Positions 32,827-42,975 are shown, counted from the stretch's first letter. The stretch is 64,000 bases of DNA from Microbulbifer litoralis (GCF_023634065.1 NZ_JALKCV010000017.1:1-64000); one strand, 5' to 3'. Notes: a model not told the origin generated them from the letters alone. A program made the numbers and translations.

Positions 32827-33255
32827 TTAGATCGCCAGGTCGATCGGCTGTTGCGCCGCGTGAGGATGTTCACTGCCTTTGTAGACTTTCAACTTCCTGA
32901 ACATGGCGCGACCCAGCGGACCCTTCGGCAGCATGCCCTTGACGGCACTCTGGATGGTGCGCTCGGGCGCCTTGTCGATCAGCTTTTCAAAGCTGATGGA
33001 CTTCAGACCACCGGGGTAGCCGGAGTGGCTGTGGTAGATCTTGTCTTTGGCTTTGTTTCCGGTAACACGAACCTTTTCCGCGTTGATCACAACGATGTAA
33101 TCACCAGTGTCAACGTGGGGCGTGTACTCAGGCTTGTGCTTGCCGCGCAGACGGCGGGCGATCTCGGCGGAGATGCGACCCAGGGTCTTGTCTGCAGCGT
33201 CAACTATATACCAGTCGCGTTTGACCGCTTCCGGCTTGGCACTGTAAGTCTTCAT
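32827..33255 (-). CDS. rplM: 50S ribosomal protein L13
   Basis: This 142-residue protein, [20 protein letters not shown]..., has the conserved [11 protein letters not shown] and G-M-L-P-K-G-P-L-G motifs. The ATG at 33255 is the family start; in-frame upstream codons are leader. In E. coli the operon is controlled by L13 binding to its own mRNA leader. A GGCCCG-GTTCG-CGGGCC hairpin in this leader (33273-33289) is a candidate for the same role. Confidence 0.98.
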   Translation of the reverse strand: MKTYSAKPEAVKRDWYIVDAADKTLGRISAEIARRLRGKHKPEYTPHVDTGDYIVVINAEKVRVTGNKAKDKIYHSHSGYPGGLKSISFEKLIDKAPERTIQSAVKGMLPKGPLGRAMFRKLKVYKGSEHPHAAQQPIDLAI

Positions 33256-33272
33256 GTTATAAAACCTGCAAT

Positions 33273-33289
33273 AGGGCCCGCGAACCGGG
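33273..33289 (-). promoter_or_regulatory. leader hairpin upstream of rplM, possible L13 autoregulation site
   Basis: GGCCCG and CGGGCC pair around GTTCG, between the promoter and the rplM start, about 18 nt before the ATG. L13 autoregulation is known in E. coli, but the structural match was not tested. Confidence 0.35.
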
Positions 33290-33310
33290 CCGTCCCACAA
33301 AAGAGCGCGG

Positions 33311-33339
33311 ATAGTACATAAGGAGTGTACGCTTTTCAA
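33311..33339 (-). promoter_or_regulatory. rplM-rpsI sigma-70 promoter
   Basis: On the minus strand, TTGAAA (33334-33339), exactly 17 nt, then TACTAT (33311-33316). This is a near-consensus promoter about 50 nt before the rplM start, consistent with strong ribosomal-protein expression. Confidence 0.7.
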
Positions 33340-33374
33340 GCGATTTTGGGGTGATCCCATCAGCCAGCCACCTA

Positions 33375-33600
33375 AGCTGGCGCGGTGGCGGCTCCGCTAC
33401 CGGGGGCGCCTTGCGGGACACGCCGTGAATCCATCCTTGGAGGCTTGTCCGCGAGGTCCCTCTCGCAGACAGTCCCGCAAGGCGCCCCCGGCATCGAAGC
33501 CTTCGCATTTAACCTCTGAGTTCTGTACCAACTGCCGATAAAATCACCATAGGTCGATGCGAAGGCCCTGCTGCCCCGAAGCCAACTTACTGCCACCCGC
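33375..33600. repeat. palindromic repeat family, copy B
   Basis: In hairpin 1 the left arm (33400-33419) pairs perfectly over 20 bp with the right arm (33472-33491). The inner stem TGTCCGCGAG/CTCGCAGACA has one mismatch. The core reads GTGAATCCATCCTTGGAGGC. In hairpin 2, GCCTTCGCAT (33499-33508) pairs with ATGCGAAGGC (33557-33566). It fills the gap between the rplM promoter and zapE. Confidence 0.85.
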
Positions 33601-33606
33601 CCCTAC

Positions 33607-34731
33607 TCACTCAGGCCGATGCGGCCGCGCCAGATACTCGTGCGACTGCATCTCCAGCAGCCGACTGACCGTCCGTTCAAATTCAAACTTCAGGTGCTTG
33701 CCGGCGTAGAGCTGCTCCACCGGCACCTCCGCCGAGATCACCATCTTGACGCAGCGGTCATAGAATTCGTCCACCAGGTTGATAAAGCGCCGCGCCTGGG
33801 CCTCCATGCGCTCGTCGAACTGCGGCACCTCCGCCAGCAGCACTGTGTGGTATTCCCGCGCCAGCTCGATATAGTCGTTCTGCGAGCGGGGACCGTCACA
33901 GAGATCGCTGAAATCGAACCAGGCCACATCGTCGGCCACCTTCAATGCGCGGATGCGCCGCCCCTCGATATCCAGGTCGACCCTGGTCTCGACCTCGCAG
34001 CCCTCCACGATCAGCCGCTGGAAGCTGCGTTCGAGGCTGGCGCTGGCGTCGGCGCCCAGCGGAGCGTGATAGAGCTCCGCCTTTTCCAGCGCGCGCAGGC
34101 GGTAGTCGGTGCCACCGTCGACATTGATCACCCGGGTATGCTGCTTCAACAACGCGATCGCCGGCAGGAAGCGGGCCCGCTGCAGACCGTCCCTGTACAG
34201 CCCCTCGGGCTCGATATTCGACGTCGCCACCAGCGTGACACCGCGGCGGAACAGCGCCTCCAGCAGGCCGGCCAGGATCATCGCGTCGGTGATGTCGGAC
34301 ACGAAAAACTCGTCAAAGCAGAGCACCCGGGTTCGCGCCGCAATCCGCTCCGCCACCTGCTCCAGCGGATTCTTCTCGCCCGCCAGGTCCTTCAGCTCGC
34401 GGTGCACCTCGCGCATGAAACGGTGGAAATGTGTGCGCTGTTTCTGTGCAAACGGCAGCGCCTCGTAGAAGGCATCCATCAGGTAGGTCTTGCCGCGCCC
34501 CACCCCGCCCCAGAAATAGAGGCCGCATTCGGGCTGCGCCGCACCACGCCAGAAGCCGCGGATCCTTCCCCACAGGCCGCCCCTGCCGCCCGCCGACAAC
34601 AGGCGCTCGTACAGATCCTGCAACGCTTCGACGGCTGCGGCCTGCGCCGGGTCGGCGACAAAATCCGGGTGCTGCAGATCGCGCTGGTAGCGCTCTGCGG
34701 GCGATAGCAACGAAGGGCTGGCTGGCGACAT
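33607..34731 (-). CDS. zapE: cell division protein ZapE (AFG1-like ATPase)
   Basis: This 374-residue AFG1/ZapE P-loop ATPase has Walker A G-G-V-G-R-G-K-T near residue 76 and Walker B V-L-C-F-D-E-F-F, followed by D-I-T-D-A-M-I-L. The sensor-like region is L-V-A-T-S-N-I-E-P-E-G-L-Y. ZapE acts at the Z ring during constriction, and eukaryotic relatives act on mitochondrial proteins. I start it at the ATG at 34731 (MSPASPSLLSPAERY); the longer frame has no support. It faces zapG across a 208-nt divergent region. Confidence 0.93.
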   Translation of the reverse strand: MSPASPSLLSPAERYQRDLQHPDFVADPAQAAAVEALQDLYERLLSAGGRGGLWGRIRGFWRGAAQPECGLYFWGGVGRGKTYLMDAFYEALPFAQKQRTHFHRFMREVHRELKDLAGEKNPLEQVAERIAARTRVLCFDEFFVSDITDAMILAGLLEALFRRGVTLVATSNIEPEGLYRDGLQRARFLPAIALLKQHTRVINVDGGTDYRLRALEKAELYHAPLGADASASLERSFQRLIVEGCEVETRVDLDIEGRRIRALKVADDVAWFDFSDLCDGPRSQNDYIELAREYHTVLLAEVPQFDERMEAQARRFINLVDEFYDRCVKMVISAEVPVEQLYAGKHLKFEFERTVSRLLEMQSHEYLARPHRPE

Positions 34732-34939
34732 GACTGGCTGGAAAAACCGACTGACTGCTGTGAAGGGCGCCACTCTACCAAAATCGAGCGCCGTTTTCGC
34801 CAGACCGGAAAGACCGGCGCCTGCGCGCATCCTTCCGCCCTTTAAGCTCTTCTATGTCCGGTCCGGGGTAGAATTGAGTATACTGTTCTCACCGTCACGG
34901 ATGGTCGGTGCAATATTCACTGTCGAGGAGGATGTATTC

Positions 34940-35386
34940 GTGCACTCAACATCGGTTTTGATTCTGGTCGGCATTCTCGGCCTGGCCCTGGGCGCCCTGC
35001 TGGCTTTCCTGGCTGTGCGCGGCCGCAAAAACGTCGACCGCACCCAGGAACTGGAGCTGCGCCTGCGCGAAGCCAACAACAAGCTGGAGGACTTCCAGCT
35101 GCAGGTCAACGAGCACTTTGACCAGACTTCCCAGCTGGTTCACAACCTGACCGAGAGCTATCGCGAAGTTCACGAATACCTGGCCAACAGCGCGATGCGC
35201 CTCTCCAGCCAGGATATCGGCCGCCAGATGCTGGAGGCCGGCAGCGGCAAGCTGAGCGATAACGACGAGAGCCTGAAAAAGGTCACGCCGCCGCGGGACT
35301 GGGCCCCGAAAGAGCCGGGCGCCAAGGGCACCCTGGACGAGGACTTCGGCCTGGATGAAGAGCCGCTGGTCTCAAACAACAAATAA
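34940..35386 (+). CDS. zapG: Z-ring associated protein ZapG (YhcB/DUF1043)
   Basis: This 148-residue inner-membrane protein has one N-terminal helix (about 6-24), then a charged coiled coil (about 30-95) and a disordered tail with P-R-D-W-A-P. This matches YhcB/ZapG, which links envelope growth and division. The GTG at 34940 has GGAGG 8 nt upstream and gives the usual short periplasmic start. It is divergent from zapE, and a terminator follows. Confidence 0.87.
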   Translation: MHSTSVLILVGILGLALGALLAFLAVRGRKNVDRTQELELRLREANNKLEDFQLQVNEHFDQTSQLVHNLTESYREVHEYLANSAMRLSSQDIGRQMLEAGSGKLSDNDESLKKVTPPRDWAPKEPGAKGTLDEDFGLDEEPLVSNNK

Positions 35387-35403
35387 CAGAACCCCGAAAA
35401 AAC

Positions 35404-35432
35404 AAAGGCCGGCATATCTGCCGGCCTTTTTT
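35404..35432. terminator. bidirectional terminator between zapG and sat
   Basis: GGCCGGCA (35407-35414), loop TATC, TGCCGGCC (35419-35426), flanked by AAA and TTTTTT. It serves the convergent zapG (plus) and sat (minus). Confidence 0.85.
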
Positions 35433-35436
35433 ATGG

Positions 35437-36627
35437 TCACTGCTTCTGGTAGTAGTCCATCAGGATCTGCGCCACTTCCGGGCGCGAGAACTCCGGCGGC
35501 GGCGCGATGCCGTCACCCAGCATCTGGCGCACCTTGGTGCCGGACAGCAGGATAAAGTCCTCTTTGGTGTGATCCGGCACATCGCGCATCATCACCACCT
35601 TATTCAACTTCTTTGAGTAGGCCGTATGGTCCGCGCGGAAGATCTCGATCTCCAGCGCCCCCTCCGGAACCTTCTCATCGAAGATGGCCTGCGCATCGAA
35701 AGCGCCGTAGTAATCGCCCACACCGGCGTGGTCGCGGCCCACGATCAGGTGGCTGCAGCCGCAGTTCTGGCGGAAGACCGCGTGCAGTACCGCTTCGCGC
35801 GGGCCCGCGTAGAGCATGTCGAAACCGTAGCCGGTCACCATTACGGTGTTGGCCGGGAAATACAGTTCCACCATCTTGCGGATGGAGGCATCGCGCACCG
35901 GTGCCGGGATATCGCCCGGCTTCAGCTGGCCCAGCAGCATGTGGATCAGCACACCATCCGCATCCACACCCTCCAGCGCCATTTTGCACAGCTCCTCGTG
36001 GGCGCGGTGCATCGGGTTGCGGGTCTGGAAGGCCACCACCTTGTTCCAGCCGCGCTCGGCGAACTCGTGGCGGATCTCCACCGCGGTGCGGAAGGTGTCC
36101 GGGAAGTCGTTCTGGAAATAGCTGAAGTTCAGCACCTCGATGGCACCGGAGATCAGTTTGCGGCCGGTGGACTTGAAGGTCGCCACGCCCGGGTGCTTCT
36201 CGTCCAGGGTGCCGAACACCTGTTCGGCCATGGTATCCAGCTGCTCGTCGGAGACAGTCTCGATCGCCTCCACATCCATGATCGCCAGCACCGGGTTGCC
36301 CTCGACGTTCGGGTCGCGCAGGGCGATACGCGAGGCGCCCTCGATGGCACTGGTGTCCTCCACCATGTTCACCACCGGCACCGGCCAGAAGAGGCCATCC
36401 TTGGTGCGCAGGCTCTCGGAGACACTCAGCGCATCCGCCAGGTTCATGTAACCGTGCAGCGGATTGAAGTAGCCCGCCCCCAGCATCACGGCATTGGCCG
36501 CCGCAGCGGAGCTGACGACGATGGACGGCAGCGATTCCGCCTCGTGCATCAGCTGGTGATGTCGTTCACTGTCGTAGACGAAACGGGGCTGCAGCTCCAT
36601 GCTGCCGTGCGGACGAACCAGGGACAT
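35437..36627 (-). CDS. sat: sulfate adenylyltransferase, homo-oligomeric (Sat/ATP sulfurylase)
   Basis: This 396-residue enzyme makes adenosine-5'-phosphosulfate from ATP and sulfate. The motif Q-T-R-N-P-M-H-R-A-H-E (around 190-200) combines the QXRN nucleotide motif with H-x-x-H, and G-R-D-H-A-G-V-G is present. It is the one-subunit type typical of dissimilatory, fungal or some assimilatory systems, not the CysD/CysN heterodimer. The ATG at 36627 has GGAGACC upstream and a good promoter. In Pseudomonas the cysD-cysNC genes occupy about this place, so the window shows a different enzyme for the same step. Confidence 0.94.
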   Translation of the reverse strand: MSLVRPHGSMELQPRFVYDSERHHQLMHEAESLPSIVVSSAAAANAVMLGAGYFNPLHGYMNLADALSVSESLRTKDGLFWPVPVVNMVEDTSAIEGASRIALRDPNVEGNPVLAIMDVEAIETVSDEQLDTMAEQVFGTLDEKHPGVATFKSTGRKLISGAIEVLNFSYFQNDFPDTFRTAVEIRHEFAERGWNKVVAFQTRNPMHRAHEELCKMALEGVDADGVLIHMLLGQLKPGDIPAPVRDASIRKMVELYFPANTVMVTGYGFDMLYAGPREAVLHAVFRQNCGCSHLIVGRDHAGVGDYYGAFDAQAIFDEKVPEGALEIEIFRADHTAYSKKLNKVVMMRDVPDHTKEDFILLSGTKVRQMLGDGIAPPPEFSRPEVAQILMDYYQKQ

Positions 36628-36677
36628 AGAGGTCTCCAAATACTGATTGCTAGGGATCTTGGAATTTTGGACCCGCC

Positions 36678-36705
36678 ATTATACGGATCTGGCGCCGATG
36701 ACCAA
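36678..36705 (-). promoter_or_regulatory. sat promoter
   Basis: On the minus strand, TTGGTC (36700-36705), 16 nt, and a perfect TATAAT (36678-36683). The predicted leader is about 44 nt. Confidence 0.55.
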
Positions 36706-36802
36706 CGCCCCTGCCCGGCAGGCTTTACCGGGCACCTGGCCGCAGGTGACACGACCGCGCCAATCCCGGCTCACAACCGCCGACCAATACCGCCTGCGCG
36801 TG

Positions 36803-36808
36803 TATAAT
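36803..36808 (+). promoter_or_regulatory. -10 element of algW promoter
   Basis: A perfect TATAAT lies 24 nt before the algW GTG, but no -35 box is recognisable at 16-18 nt upstream. It may need an activator, or be the -10 of a promoter using another mode of recognition. Confidence 0.4.
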
Positions 36809-36831
36809 GCGCGCAAATTGAGGAGTTGCGA

Positions 36832-37971
36832 GTGTCACCGAAACAGATTCTGCAAGACTGGGCCGCGCCGGCAGTCATCGGGCTGGCCGTGGCCGGCGCC
36901 CTGCTGCTGTTCTTCCCCCAACTGCGCGGCGGACCCGGCACCCCGGAGGCCGACGAGTGGCAGGGGCCGGTTTCCTATGCGCGGGCGGTCAGCCTGGCCG
37001 GCCCGGCCGTGGTCAACATCTATACCCGCCAGGCGGTACCCCAGCGGCGCCACCCGCTGTTCAACGACCCCCTGTTCCGCCACCTGTTCGACAACATGAA
37101 CGTGCCCCAGCGGGAGCGCATGCAGTCCAACCTCGGCTCCGGCGTCATCGTCAGCGACGACGGCTATATCCTGACCAACCACCACGTCGTGGACCAGGCG
37201 GAGGCCATCGTCGTGCTGCTGGCGGATGGCCGCGAGGCCCAGGCGCAACTGGTGGGCTCGGACGCGGATTTTGACCTGGCGGTACTCAAGATCGACTTGC
37301 CCAACCTGACCACCATCGAAGTGGGCGATCCGGAGCGAACCCAGGTGGGCGACGTGGTGCTCGCCATCGGCAACCCGTTCGGCGTCGGCCAGACAGTGAC
37401 CCAGGGCATCATCAGCGCCACCGGCCGCTACCTGGAGAACAGCGGTACCGGCAGCTACCTGCAGAACTTCCTGCAGACGGACGCGGCGGTAAACCCCGGC
37501 AACTCCGGCGGCGCCCTGGTGGACGCCCGCGGCCGGCTGCTCGGCATCAACACCTCGATACTGAACCAGAGCGGCTACTCCGGCGGTATCAGCTTTGCCA
37601 TACCGGCCAATATCGCCTTCAAGGTGATGCAGGACATCATCGAATTCGGTCGCGTGGTGCCAGGCTGGCTGGGCATCGAGGCCAGCGCGGTAACACCGCA
37701 GCTGGCGCGCGCCTTCGACCTGGGCAGCAGCAACGGCGTCATCATCACCGCCATCTACGACCAAGGTCCGGCCTTCGACGCAGGGCTGAAACCGGGCGAT
37801 GTCATCACCCATATCGACGGCCTGCCGATCAACGACGGCAAGCGCGGTGTCGCCGCCATGGCGACACTGCGCCCGGGCGATACGGTTTCCATCACCTTTG
37901 TGCGCAAAGGCGAAACACAGACCGTGTCGGCAACGGTATCGGAGAAACCGCGGCCCCAGCGGCAGAGCTGA
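36832..37971 (+). CDS. algW: periplasmic serine protease AlgW/DegS (HtrA family)
   Basis: This 379-residue HtrA protein has an N-terminal membrane anchor (about 11-28), a trypsin-like domain with His118 (T-N-H-H-V-V), Asp148 (D-F-D-L-A-V-L) and Ser225 (G-N-S-G-G-A), and one PDZ domain (about 280-370). DegS/AlgW senses misfolded outer-membrane proteins and starts cleavage of the anti-sigma factor, releasing the envelope-stress sigma factor. One PDZ domain and the position beside hisD-hisG-murA match Pseudomonas algW. The GTG at 36832 has AGGAG 6 nt upstream. Confidence 0.92.
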   Translation: MSPKQILQDWAAPAVIGLAVAGALLLFFPQLRGGPGTPEADEWQGPVSYARAVSLAGPAVVNIYTRQAVPQRRHPLFNDPLFRHLFDNMNVPQRERMQSNLGSGVIVSDDGYILTNHHVVDQAEAIVVLLADGREAQAQLVGSDADFDLAVLKIDLPNLTTIEVGDPERTQVGDVVLAIGNPFGVGQTVTQGIISATGRYLENSGTGSYLQNFLQTDAAVNPGNSGGALVDARGRLLGINTSILNQSGYSGGISFAIPANIAFKVMQDIIEFGRVVPGWLGIEASAVTPQLARAFDLGSSNGVIITAIYDQGPAFDAGLKPGDVITHIDGLPINDGKRGVAAMATLRPGDTVSITFVRKGETQTVSATVSEKPRPQRQS

Positions 37972-38007
37972 GCCGCGGGCTGTCACGACAATAAAACAGG
38001 GGGAATC

Positions 38008-38445
38008 GTGCGCACGCTGATCATTGCCAGCCTGCTACTCTGCGCCGCGGCGGCCAGCGCCGACAGTGGCGACCGCGAACAGCTTGCAAGTCTGCTAAAC
38101 AGGTTTCTCGCCGGCGCCGCCGACGATGTGTCGGTCCACCGGCGCTTCTGGGCCGAGGACCTGATCTACACCAGCTCCTCCGGCCAGCGTTTCGGCAAGG
38201 CGGAGATCCTGCGGGGATTTGCAAGCGGCGGCGAGCCGGTGGCGACAAGCTATCGCGCCGAGGATATCGATATCCGCCTGTTCGGGGATACCGCGGTGGT
38301 GGCCTTCCGGCTGGTGGGCGACGACCGGAGCTCGAACAAACCGGTGACCAACAACTACTTCAACACCGGCACCTTCGTAAAACGCGACGGCCAGTGGCGC
38401 GCGGTAGCCTGGCAGGCGACCAGGATTCCGGTCGACACCGACTGA
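38008..38445 (+). CDS. secreted NTF2-like (nuclear transport factor 2 fold) protein
   Basis: This 145-residue protein has a Sec signal peptide (about 1-18, ending A-S-A-D) and then an NTF2-fold domain with F-W-A-E-D-L-I-Y-T-S-S-S-G and a final W-R-A-V-A-W-Q strand, as in DUF4440/SnoaL-like proteins. No catalytic residue can be assigned. The GTG at 38008 follows AGGGGGAATC. It lies 36 nt after algW and may share its transcript. It occupies roughly the place where Pseudomonas carries hisC. Confidence 0.75.
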   Translation: MRTLIIASLLLCAAAASADSGDREQLASLLNRFLAGAADDVSVHRRFWAEDLIYTSSSGQRFGKAEILRGFASGGEPVATSYRAEDIDIRLFGDTAVVAFRLVGDDRSSNKPVTNNYFNTGTFVKRDGQWRAVAWQATRIPVDTD

Positions 38446-38461
38446 TTCCGGCCCGTCCCTT

Positions 38462-39787
38462 TTACTTTTCTTTTACCCGGTACCCGGCCGAACGGGCGTG
38501 GGCCTCGAGTCCCTCGCCGCGGGCCAGGGTGCCGGCGACGCGCCCCAACCGGTCCGCACCCTCGGGCGAACAGTAGATGATCGAACTGCGCTTCTGGAAA
38601 TCGTATACCCCGAGCGGCGAGGAGAAGCGGGCCGTACCGCTGGTGGGCAGCACGTGGTTGGGGCCGGCACAGTAGTCGCCCAGCGCCTCCGCGGTATGGC
38701 GCCCGAGAAAAATGGCACCCGCATGGCGGATCTGCGGCAGGTATTTTTCCGGCGCCTCCACCGAAACCTCCAGATGCTCCGGTGCGATGCGGTTACTGAC
38801 TGCGATCGCGTCCTCGATGGAATCCACCCGTACCAGCGCGCCGCGGTCCTGCAGCGAGCGACCGGCGATATCCCGGCGCGGCAGATCCCCCAGCAGCTTT
38901 TCCAGGGACGCGGCCACCGCATCGATAAATGCGGTATCCGGGCTCAACAGGATGGACTGCGCCTGCTGGTCGTGCTCCGCCTGGGACAGCAGGTCCATGG
39001 CGATCCAGTCCGGATCCGTTTTGCCGTCGCAGATCACCAGGATTTCCGAGGGGCCGGCAATCATATCGATGGCCACGCGGCCGAACACGGCGCGCTTGGC
39101 CGCGGCGACGAAGATATTGCCGGGGCCGACGATCTTGTCCACCCGCCGGATACTGTCCGTGCCGCAGGCCAGTGCCGCCACCGCCTGCGCGCCGCCGACG
39201 GTGAAGACCCGGTCGACACCGGCAATTGCAGCGGCCGCCAGCACCAGGTCATTCAACTGGCCGTCCGGGGCCGGCACCACCATGGTAATGGAGTCGACAC
39301 CGGCCACGCTGGCCGGAATGGCATTCATCAGTACCGAGGACGGATAGCTGGCCTTGCCGCCGGGCACATAGATACCGACCCGCTCCATGGGCGCGATCTG
39401 CTGCCCCAGCACGGTGCCGTCCGCCTCGCGGTACTGCCAGGATTCCTGCAACTGGTGGCGGTGGTAGTCGCGAATGCGGCCCGCGGCCGCCTCCAGCGCG
39501 GTGCGCTCCGCTGCGGGGATGCGTTCCAGAGCCGCCTGCAGGTCCACCTGCGACAGGCTGAAATCCGCTGCACTGCGCAGCTCGCGGCGATCGAAACGGT
39601 TGGTGTACTCGATCACCGCATCGTCCCCGCGCTCGCGCACCTGTTGCAGTATTTCCGCAACCGTGGCCTCGACCTGCGTATCGGCGACGGACTCCCAGGC
39701 CAGCAGCTCGTCGAGCTGGCGGTCGAAATCCGTATCGCGACTGTCTAACCGGCGAATATTGATCATGGCTGGATGGCTACTGCTCAT
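38462..39787 (-). CDS. hisD: histidinol dehydrogenase
   Basis: This 441-residue enzyme performs the last two steps of histidine synthesis, two NAD-dependent oxidations of L-histidinol. Landmarks: [18 protein letters not shown], the Zn-ligand region S-Q-A-E-H-D-Q, and P-E-H-L-E-V. Two starts are possible: the ATG at 39787, overlapping hisG by 11 nt, or the ATG at 39766, which gives a family-like MINIRRLDS start. Neither has a strong RBS. It is last in the leftward run mlaC-ibaG-murA-hisG-hisD. No hisC lies in the window. Confidence 0.96.
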   Translation of the reverse strand: MSSSHPAMINIRRLDSRDTDFDRQLDELLAWESVADTQVEATVAEILQQVRERGDDAVIEYTNRFDRRELRSAADFSLSQVDLQAALERIPAAERTALEAAAGRIRDYHRHQLQESWQYREADGTVLGQQIAPMERVGIYVPGGKASYPSSVLMNAIPASVAGVDSITMVVPAPDGQLNDLVLAAAAIAGVDRVFTVGGAQAVAALACGTDSIRRVDKIVGPGNIFVAAAKRAVFGRVAIDMIAGPSEILVICDGKTDPDWIAMDLLSQAEHDQQAQSILLSPDTAFIDAVAASLEKLLGDLPRRDIAGRSLQDRGALVRVDSIEDAIAVSNRIAPEHLEVSVEAPEKYLPQIRHAGAIFLGRHTAEALGDYCAGPNHVLPTSGTARFSSPLGVYDFQKRSSIIYCSPEGADRLGRVAGTLARGEGLEAHARSAGYRVKEK

Positions 39788-40406
39788 TGACTGCTGCGGC
39801 GAGTTTTTCGATCAGGGCGTCGATCGGCCGATACTTCATTTTCATCGACGCCTTGTTCACGATCAGGCGGCTGCTGATCGGGGCGATGGTCTCCCGCGCC
39901 TCGAGGCCGTTGGCCTTCAGGGTATTGCCGGTATCGACGATATCGACGATCTCGTCGGCCAGGTCCATCAGCGGCGCCAGCTCCATGGCGCCGTAGAGCT
40001 TGATGATATCCGCCTGGCGCCCCTGGGCCGCATAGTAGCGCTTGGCGCTGTGCACAAACTTGGTCGCCACCTTGATGCGCCCCCGCGGCAACTCGGCCCC
40101 CTTGATGCCGGCGGTCATCAGGCGGCAGCGGGCAATACCGAGATCCAGTGGCTCGTAGATACCGTCGGCACTGTGCTCGAGCAATGTGTCCTTGCCGGCC
40201 ACGCCCAGGTCGGCGGCGCCGTGCTGGACATAAGTGGGCACATCCACCCCGCGCAGGATCAACAGGCGCACGCCCTCCCGGTTGGTGGGGAATATCAGCT
40301 TGCGGCTCCTGGAAATATCCTCCAGCGGTTCCAGCCCCGCGGCGGCGAGCAGCGGCAGGGTTTCCTTGAGGATTCTCCCCTTGGTCAGGGCAATGGTGAT
40401 TTGCAT
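39777..40406 (-). CDS. hisG: ATP phosphoribosyltransferase, short form
   Basis: This 209-residue HisG has the signatures [17 protein letters not shown] and [13 protein letters not shown]. It catalyses the first step of histidine synthesis. At this length it lacks the C-terminal feedback domain, so it belongs to the HisG-S class that needs the regulatory partner HisZ, which must be encoded elsewhere. It lies 78 nt after murA. Confidence 0.96.
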   Translation of the reverse strand: MQITIALTKGRILKETLPLLAAAGLEPLEDISRSRKLIFPTNREGVRLLILRGVDVPTYVQHGAADLGVAGKDTLLEHSADGIYEPLDLGIARCRLMTAGIKGAELPRGRIKVATKFVHSAKRYYAAQGRQADIIKLYGAMELAPLMDLADEIVDIVDTGNTLKANGLEARETIAPISSRLIVNKASMKMKYRPIDALIEKLAAAVNEQ

Positions 40407-40484
40407 GGCGATTATCGTTTTATCGATTTGGCGGCGCGACGGGCGCGCCGCCCGGGAATTGAAACGGCCCCGCAGGGCCCGGGC

Positions 40485-41747
<1,263 letters not shown>

Positions 41748-41759
41748 TCAGTCGGGGCC

Positions 41760-41993
41760 TTAGTGTCCGGCTTCTTCCGGGGTGAGCGTCTGCATCTGAA
41801 CCGCGTGCAGGGTGCCGTCGGCGATCTTTTCGCCCAGCGCCGCGTAAACCAGCTGCTGTTTCTTGAGGCGAGTCAGGCCGTTGAAGGCACTGCTCACCAC
41901 GGTGACCATCAGATGACTGCCCTCGAAGGCGACATCGGCGTGGCTGTCGGGAATATGCCCCTCGATCAGGGCCTTGATTTCTTCTGGTTGCAT
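41760..41993 (-). CDS. ibaG: BolA-family protein IbaG
   Basis: This 77-residue BolA-like protein (M-Q-P-E-E-I-K-A-L-I-E) has the conserved V-x-x-E/D-G-S-H-L-M-V-T-V-V-S and S-x-x-F-x-G-L-x-R-L-K-K-Q-Q-L-V-Y. IbaG binds monothiol glutaredoxins and [2Fe-2S] clusters. It lies directly upstream of murA, the conserved position. I see no mlaB gene between it and mlaC, where one is normally found. Confidence 0.9.
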   Translation of the reverse strand: MQPEEIKALIEGHIPDSHADVAFEGSHLMVTVVSSAFNGLTRLKKQQLVYAALGEKIADGTLHAVQMQTLTPEEAGH

Positions 41994-42082
41994 AGGTGGG
42001 AAGTGCGTTGTTGGATTGAAAACAGCGCGCAAGTGTACTGGAAACCGGCGGGCCGCGCAGCCTCGGCGGCCCGCCGCACAGA

Positions 42083-42733
42083 TCAGCCCACCTGGTCGGC
42101 GACGCGATCCGAGGACCAGTTGGCGATCACCTTGTCGAGATCGCCGTGCGTCTGCATGGACTGGGCGAACTGGCTGCGGAACGTCTTGCCCAGGTTGACG
42201 CCATTGAGGATCACATTGATCAGCTTCCACTGGCCGGCGCGGTTGCGCACCAGGGTATAGGAAACCTTGGTGACCCCCTCTTTACTGCGCACTTCCTGCA
42301 ACACATTGACCCGGTTGCCACTCGGCGCCGAACCCGGGTTGACCACTCGCACGTCCATATCGCCGAAGGTGGCGACACCGCGGGCAAAGGTGGAAATCAG
42401 GTCCTGGCGGAATGCCTTGGAGAAGCGCGCGCGCTGCGCTGCCGTGGCCTGCTTGGCATAGCGGCCCATGACGCCCCGCGCGATGAAGTCAAAATCCACC
42501 ACCGGCGTCAGCACACTTTCCACCTCGCTGAAGTAGCGCTGCGGATCGGAATTCATGTACTGGGCGTTTGTGCGAATGACACCCAGCAGGTTCTGGGACA
42601 CCCCCTCGATCATCGTATAAGGGTTCTCGGCCGCGCTGGCAAAAGGCGCCCAGGCGGAAACCATCAGCGCACAGGCGGCAACCTTGACCCACTGCATGAG
42701 GCCCCTGCGGCCCCCGTTCATCGATGTATTCAC
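42083..42733 (-). CDS. mlaC: periplasmic phospholipid-binding protein MlaC (Ttg2D)
   Basis: This 216-residue protein has a signal peptide (cleavage near A-S-A-A-E at about 35). The body is MlaC: a V-D-F-D-F-I-A-R-G-V-M-G-R-Y segment, then V-R-S-K-E-G-V-T-K-V-S-Y-T-L, and a G-V-N-L-G-K-T-F-R-S-Q-F end. It carries phospholipid between the outer-membrane MlaA complex and the inner-membrane MlaFEDB. In related genomes it sits within mlaFEDCB next to murA. Here only mlaC is present, with yrbG starting divergently 243 nt away. A partner ABC transporter must be elsewhere, or the system is reduced. Confidence 0.93.
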   Translation of the reverse strand: MNTSMNGGRRGLMQWVKVAACALMVSAWAPFASAAENPYTMIEGVSQNLLGVIRTNAQYMNSDPQRYFSEVESVLTPVVDFDFIARGVMGRYAKQATAAQRARFSKAFRQDLISTFARGVATFGDMDVRVVNPGSAPSGNRVNVLQEVRSKEGVTKVSYTLVRNRAGQWKLINVILNGVNLGKTFRSQFAQSMQTHGDLDKVIANWSSDRVADQVG

Positions 42734-42975
42734 AACTCATCTCCCATTGGTAAATCGATCCTTGGACGCCCATGGCGTACAAAAGTGCCATGGTGCCGCC
42801 GCCACTCGCGGTTGCGGACCGCAAAAGACTTCCCCCGATCGTCCGTTAATCGCTGGAGCTGACAGCGGCGGCGCCAGACTATACCATGGCCGCGCCCCAT
42901 GATGCGGCGACGCGTCGCAAGCACGCCGTGATCCGTCGCACCGGAAGGCCTTTTTACTCCCAATAAGAGGTTAGC

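Noticed and set aside
36803-36808. A full sigma-70 promoter for algW
   Set aside because: Only the -10 is convincing; no -35 was found at 16-18 nt, so I list the -10 alone.
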